A stretch of 64,000 nt of DNA, from NCBI RefSeq assembly GCF_046736345.1, contig NZ_CP157210.1, forward strand, positions 1 through 64,000. The letters run 5' to 3'. The position numbers and the translations under genes were made by a program. Below are positions 60,887-64,000 of the stretch, in pieces; positions within the stretch are counted from its first letter, which is position 1; the number at the start of each line of letters is the position of its first letter. The notes under the pieces are model-generated. The model saw only the letters and a program-made list of their open reading frames with translations. It was not told where the DNA came from and did not search any database. The stretch is from Hyphococcus formosus. Lineage in GTDB: Bacteria; Pseudomonadota; Alphaproteobacteria; Caulobacterales; Parvularculaceae.

Positions 60887-61775
60887 CGACTTCGATCTCG
60901 GTATTGCCTCGGACCAATTGTTGGTGGGCGATGCGATTTCAAAAGGGGCTAAAGCGTTACCGGATAGTAACTCGCCACGGCTAGATGCCCGGGTTCTCTT
61001 GAAATTCGCTCTTCAGACGGATGATGCAGGCTTGATCGGTCGAAGTCGCGAGCGGCTATCAGAGCAAGAGATTGAGCGTTTTGCGCATTTAATTCGGCGG
61101 CGGCAAAAAGGGGAGCCCGTGGCTTATATTACGGGCGTCAAGGAATTTTGGTCCCTCGAATTTGCGGTCGATCAATCGGTGCTGATACCGCGCGAGGATT
61201 CGGAATGTTTGATCGAAACCGTTCTTGCCCGCCGGCAGCGGACCGAAAACCTCCGAATCGCGGATTTAGGAACCGGTTCCGGCTGTTTGATCTGCGCGCT
61301 GATATCCGAGTTTCCGCAGGCTCAGGGTGTGGCCGTAGACCTTTCGCCTGGGGCCGTTAAAATGGCCCGCACGAATGCAGCGAAAAATGCGCTCGCCGAT
61401 CGTATCGAAATCCTCGAAGGGTCATGGACAGAACCGCTTCGTGGTCAATTTGACGTGATCATCGCCAACCCGCCCTACATCTCAGATGAAGAGGCGAAAG
61501 AGCTTTCAGCTGACGTGATTGACTATGAGCCATCAAGCGCCTTGCTCGGCGGGCACGATGGCCTTGACCCCTATCGGGTAGTTTTACGCGAAATCAACGA
61601 CAAACTCACATCGGATGGGTTGTTGGTGTTTGAATGCGGCTATCGTCAAACCGATGCCTTGGCGCAACTGGTACGCGATTTCGATGGCAATTATCCCGTA
61701 TTTACCATAAACGACCTATCCGGCCGGCCACGGGGTGTGGGTCTGGACAGACGAAAAGGCCAAAAAAAAGATTGA
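60879..61775 (+). CDS. prmC: peptide chain release factor N(5)-glutamine methyltransferase
   Basis: PrmC methylates the GGQ glutamine of release factors. The 298-residue protein has the helical N-terminal domain (RLDARVLLKFALQ), the linker segment GEPVAYITGVKEFWSLEF, SAM motif I DLGTGSGCLICALI and the catalytic NPPYISDEE motif. The start at 60879 overlaps the prfA stop, the standard arrangement. The C-terminus ends with basic residues (RRKGQKKD). Confidence 0.96.
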   Translation: MPDDFDLGIASDQLLVGDAISKGAKALPDSNSPRLDARVLLKFALQTDDAGLIGRSRERLSEQEIERFAHLIRRRQKGEPVAYITGVKEFWSLEFAVDQSVLIPREDSECLIETVLARRQRTENLRIADLGTGSGCLICALISEFPQAQGVAVDLSPGAVKMARTNAAKNALADRIEILEGSWTEPLRGQFDVIIANPPYISDEEAKELSADVIDYEPSSALLGGHDGLDPYRVVLREINDKLTSDGLLVFECGYRQTDALAQLVRDFDGNYPVFTINDLSGRPRGVGLDRRKGQKKD

Positions 61776-62082
61776 AATACTAGAGATCGCAGCTATCATG
61801 CGCGGCAAGACAGGGACAAAATCGCCATTTGGTTCTTGGAATTATTGGCGGCCCGGTTTTAAATCCGACCATCGTCCGGTTTTGGCGTGATCCGTTAAGG
61901 GGATCGTTAGTCTCGGAAACAGTCGGCTCTGGCTCGGCAGCGCTGCTGCGACAAATACAAGATACAAACATGAATATACAGGCGATCTGACTGTGGTCGC
62001 CGTAAGCTGACAAATCACTTACATCGCGAAGGGCCGAGTGAATCTGCGGCTTTCCGCTTGGGGAATTGTTAAAGGTAAGAAT
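61776..62082. other. 307-base intergenic region before the DUF4167 gene
   Basis: No convincing gene or RNA is visible here. It contains a short palindrome GCAGCGCTGC (61938-61947) and must hold the promoter for the downstream gene, for which I cannot name a clear -35/-10 pair. The ribosome-binding site AAAGGTAAG (62071-62079) belongs to the next gene. Confidence 0.6.
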
Positions 62083-62655
62083 ATGAAGCGTGGCCGTAAT
62101 CAACGCCGGCGTCCGGGTAATAATCCTAATCGTGCGCTAGACTCTAACGGACCAGACGTCAGAATCCGTGGTACTGCGAACCAGATTTACGACAAATATC
62201 AGGCGCTCGCCCGTGACGCGCATTCCGCAGGGGACCGTGTTAAGGCTGAAAGCTACCTTCAGCACGCAGAACACTATTTCCGTTTAATCCGTTCGATGCA
62301 GCCGGCCCAGCCGCCAGCGAATCAGCAGCAGGCGCAGGATAACGATTCGGATCAGCCCGATGTCGAGAGCGGAGCGGAACAGCGGGACAATGAGCAGCGC
62401 GAACGCTCATCCTCTAACCGCCGTGGCCGAAATAATAATGCTCGCGCTGATAATGATGCGGACAAGGCAGAAAAATCCGACAGCGCGGACGCATCAGAAA
62501 GCGGTTCGACCAAAAGCGCTGACGAAGCTGCGCCGGAAGAAGAAAAAAAGCCGCGCCGTAAACGCGCACCGCGCCGAACCACGAAGAGCGCGAGCGCTGG
62601 CGATGCAGACAGCAAAGCTGAAAAAGCAAAAGCCGCACCTGCAGCCGCAGAATAG
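62083..62655 (+). CDS. DUF4167 domain protein, low-complexity basic/acidic tail
   Basis: From ATG 62083 (AAAGGTAAGA upstream) this gives 190 residues. The conserved DUF4167 domain covers about residues 1-75: KRGRNQRRRPGNNPNRAL then VRIRGTANQIYDKYQALARD and YLQHAEHYFRLIRSMQ. The rest is low-complexity, rich in Asp, Glu, Asn, Arg, then Lys/Ala, and probably disordered. It is a conserved alphaproteobacterial gene next to prfA-prmC of unknown function; nucleic acid binding is suggested by its basic start. In other genomes clpB often follows, but here an SDR gene does. Confidence 0.92.
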   Translation: MKRGRNQRRRPGNNPNRALDSNGPDVRIRGTANQIYDKYQALARDAHSAGDRVKAESYLQHAEHYFRLIRSMQPAQPPANQQQAQDNDSDQPDVESGAEQRDNEQRERSSSNRRGRNNNARADNDADKAEKSDSADASESGSTKSADEAAPEEEKKPRRKRAPRRTTKSASAGDADSKAEKAKAAPAAAE

Positions 62656-62751
62656 AATTCCCGTGCTATCGCAGTTTTCAACTGCATAGACTGATAGGAA
62701 CGAGGCAATCGTTCGCTTATGATTTCCCCTGTTTAAGACAGGAGTTATTTC

Positions 62752-63543
62752 ATGAGCGGCGAACGCACATTATTTGATCTCACTAATAAAGTAGCCATTG
62801 TTACAGGTGCATCTCGGGGTATCGGCGAGGCGATTGCGCGGCGTTTGGCGCAACATGGTGCACGCGTCATTGTTTCCAGCCGAAAATTAGATGCCTGCGA
62901 GGCGGTAGCCTCGTCGATCAACGAAGCTGAAGGTCGCGAGGCGGCTTATGCTGTCGCGTGTAATATTTCGCACAAGGAAGACCTGCAGAAGCTTGTGGAT
63001 GAAACGAAAGCGAAATGGGGCCCCGCGGACATTTTGATTTCGAATGCTGCCGTTAATCCGTATTACGGCCCAATGTCGGGTTTGAGCGACGAACATTTCG
63101 ACAAGATCCTGACCTGCAATGTCAAAGCCTCACACTGGTTGTCGCAAATGTTGATCCCGGATATGCGCGAGAAGAAAGATGGCGCGATCGTCATCATTTC
63201 ATCGATTGGCGGAATGGTCGGGTCGAACACGATTGGCGGCTATAATATTTCCAAAGCGGCGGACCTGCAGCTCGCGCGAAACCTCGCTGTTGAGTGTGGC
63301 CCTGACAATATCCGTGTAAATTGCATTTGCCCGGGCGTGGTTAAGACCCATTTTGCCGAAGCTTTATGGAAAGATCCAAAGATCGAAAAGCTAATGACCC
63401 AAAAATTGCCATTGCGCCGGTTTGGGGAGCCAGACGACATCGCAGGGGCCGCAGTCTTTTTGGCGTCGCCGGCCGGACAATGGATGACCGGCCAGTCGAT
63501 AATTATAGATGGCGGCACCTTAAATGGGACCGCCGAAATTTAA
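62752..63543 (+). CDS. classical SDR oxidoreductase
   Basis: This 263-residue enzyme has the NAD(P) motif TGASRGIGEAIARRL (residues 18-32), SNAAVNPYYGPMSG (the NAG-equivalent) and the catalytic Tyr-x-x-x-Lys in GGYNISKAADLQLARNLA; the serine is in IISSIGGM. The C-terminal FLASPAGQWMTGQSIIIDGG is typical of FabG-like SDRs. ACAGGAG about 10 bases upstream supports ATG 62752. The substrate is not clear; the absence of fatty-acid genes nearby argues against FabG proper. Confidence 0.9.
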   Translation: MSGERTLFDLTNKVAIVTGASRGIGEAIARRLAQHGARVIVSSRKLDACEAVASSINEAEGREAAYAVACNISHKEDLQKLVDETKAKWGPADILISNAAVNPYYGPMSGLSDEHFDKILTCNVKASHWLSQMLIPDMREKKDGAIVIISSIGGMVGSNTIGGYNISKAADLQLARNLAVECGPDNIRVNCICPGVVKTHFAEALWKDPKIEKLMTQKLPLRRFGEPDDIAGAAVFLASPAGQWMTGQSIIIDGGTLNGTAEI

Positions 63544-63546
63544 GCG

Positions 63547-64000
63547 CTAAATCGAACGTGTGGCCTTTTCAAACCAGTCTTTAATCTCTGTGCTGATTAA
63601 AGGTGCCAACGTTTCCCGGACGCGTTTATGATATTGATTTAGCCAAGTGCGTTCTTCTTCGGTCAAAAGGTCCACCTTGACCAAGTCGAGATTAATGGGG
63701 GCGAGTGTGATGGTTTCAAATTCCATCATCTCGCGCTCGCCGCCATCAACCGGCTTGGGGTTCGTGACAACAATCAGGTTTTCGATCCGAATTCCAAACT
63801 CACCGGCTTTATAAAAGCCTGGTTCGTTCGAGAGTATCATGCCCGGCTTCAGCGCTTGCGAATTGGGGGCTTTGGCAATTCGTTGCGGCCCTTCATGAAC
63901 ACCCAAAAATGAGCCAACGCCATGTCCGGTTCCATGATCATAATCAAGGCCGACATCCCATAGCGGCTTGCGGGCAATGGCATCAAGCTGATGGCCGGTT
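63547..64000 (-). CDS. aminopeptidase P family protein (M24), C-terminal part only
   Basis: The gene enters from the right edge of the window; its start lies outside. The visible part contains DYDHGTGHGVGSFLG, the metal-binding His of the M24 'pita-bread' fold, then LSNEPGFYKAGEFGIRIENL and FETITLAPINLDLV with the two metal-binding glutamates. The C-terminal extension (EERTWLNQYHKRVRETLAPL) is that of the larger bacterial Xaa-Pro aminopeptidases. It converges with the SDR gene, 3 bases apart. Confidence 0.93.
   Translation of the reverse strand, partial: TGHQLDAIARKPLWDVGLDYDHGTGHGVGSFLGVHEGPQRIAKAPNSQALKPGMILSNEPGFYKAGEFGIRIENLIVVTNPKPVDGGEREMMEFETITLAPINLDLVKVDLLTEEERTWLNQYHKRVRETLAPLISTEIKDWFEKATRSI

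Overview
This window is chromosomal DNA from an alphaproteobacterium, with a GC content of roughly 50-55% judged by eye. Four things support that placement. The gene order secA / parvulin / mutT, comF-grxC-nitrilase-DUF1178, and ubiG-lysC-ptsP-HTH-ispG-prfA-prmC-DUF4167 is typical of the class. The window carries a 180-kDa-type NAD-glutamate dehydrogenase. It carries a DivL-type pseudo-histidine kinase next to ahcY. It also encodes homologues of two mitochondrial complex I accessory or assembly proteins (NDUFA9-like and NDUFAF5-like). Two orphan TonB-C proteins, a DUF6491 protein and a TolB-propeller amidohydrolase hint at a Caulobacterales/Parvularculales-like marine lineage, but the order cannot be fixed from sequence reading alone. 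I saw no insertion sequence, prophage, CRISPR array or rRNA operon.

Layout. 1-6.4 kb: a partial tRNA-Leu, an NDUFA9-like protein, then a minus-strand block for nucleotide-sugar supply (galE, manC, an AGE-family epimerase/isomerase, glmS). 6.6-9.7 kb: a tightly coupled three-gene operon of retropepsin-like protease, inactive-transglutaminase/7TM protein and RimK-like ATP-grasp ligase. This is the least understood system here. 9.7-12.7 kb: an alcohol-oxidase plus aldehyde-dehydrogenase operon. 13-18.4 kb: metY, a stand-alone MprF-type acyltransferase domain, tRNA-Ala(CGC), a small cysteine-rich exported protein, yggT-DUF167-folD and an unknown membrane protein. 18.4-23.9 kb: a candidate small RNA, then rpe, heparinase-like, a soluble FlaA1-like dehydratase and purH.

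23.9-35.8 kb is a minus-strand run: NAD-GDH, an unknown membrane protein behind a CtrA-like box, a TPR lipoprotein-size protein, divL, a TonB-like protein, and ahcY behind a palindrome that resembles a SahR operator. 35.9-42.9 kb: a DUF6491 protein, an SDR, a peroxiredoxin-like protein, thpR, an LMW phosphatase, a cobB sirtuin and a 1057-residue TolB/amidohydrolase protein.

43-64 kb is mostly conserved housekeeping. It holds secA, a membrane-anchored parvulin, mutT coupled to an orphan Flp pilin, an NDUFAF5-like methyltransferase, comF, grxC, a nitrilase-family amidase, DUF1178, a cNMP-domain patatin, ubiG, lysC, ptsP, an unusual RodZ-HTH/TonB-C fusion, ispG, prfA, prmC, DUF4167, an SDR and a truncated M24 peptidase.

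Functional themes are envelope precursor synthesis (galE, manC, AGE, glmS, the FlaA1-like gene), the methionine/SAH cycle (metY, ahcY, the palindrome, several methyltransferases), cell-cycle signalling (divL, CtrA-like box) and translation/secretion (prfA, prmC, secA, parvulin). Several start codons were moved from the longest open frame to the position supported by family alignment, ribosome-binding site or overlap with the upstream stop. These choices are noted per gene.
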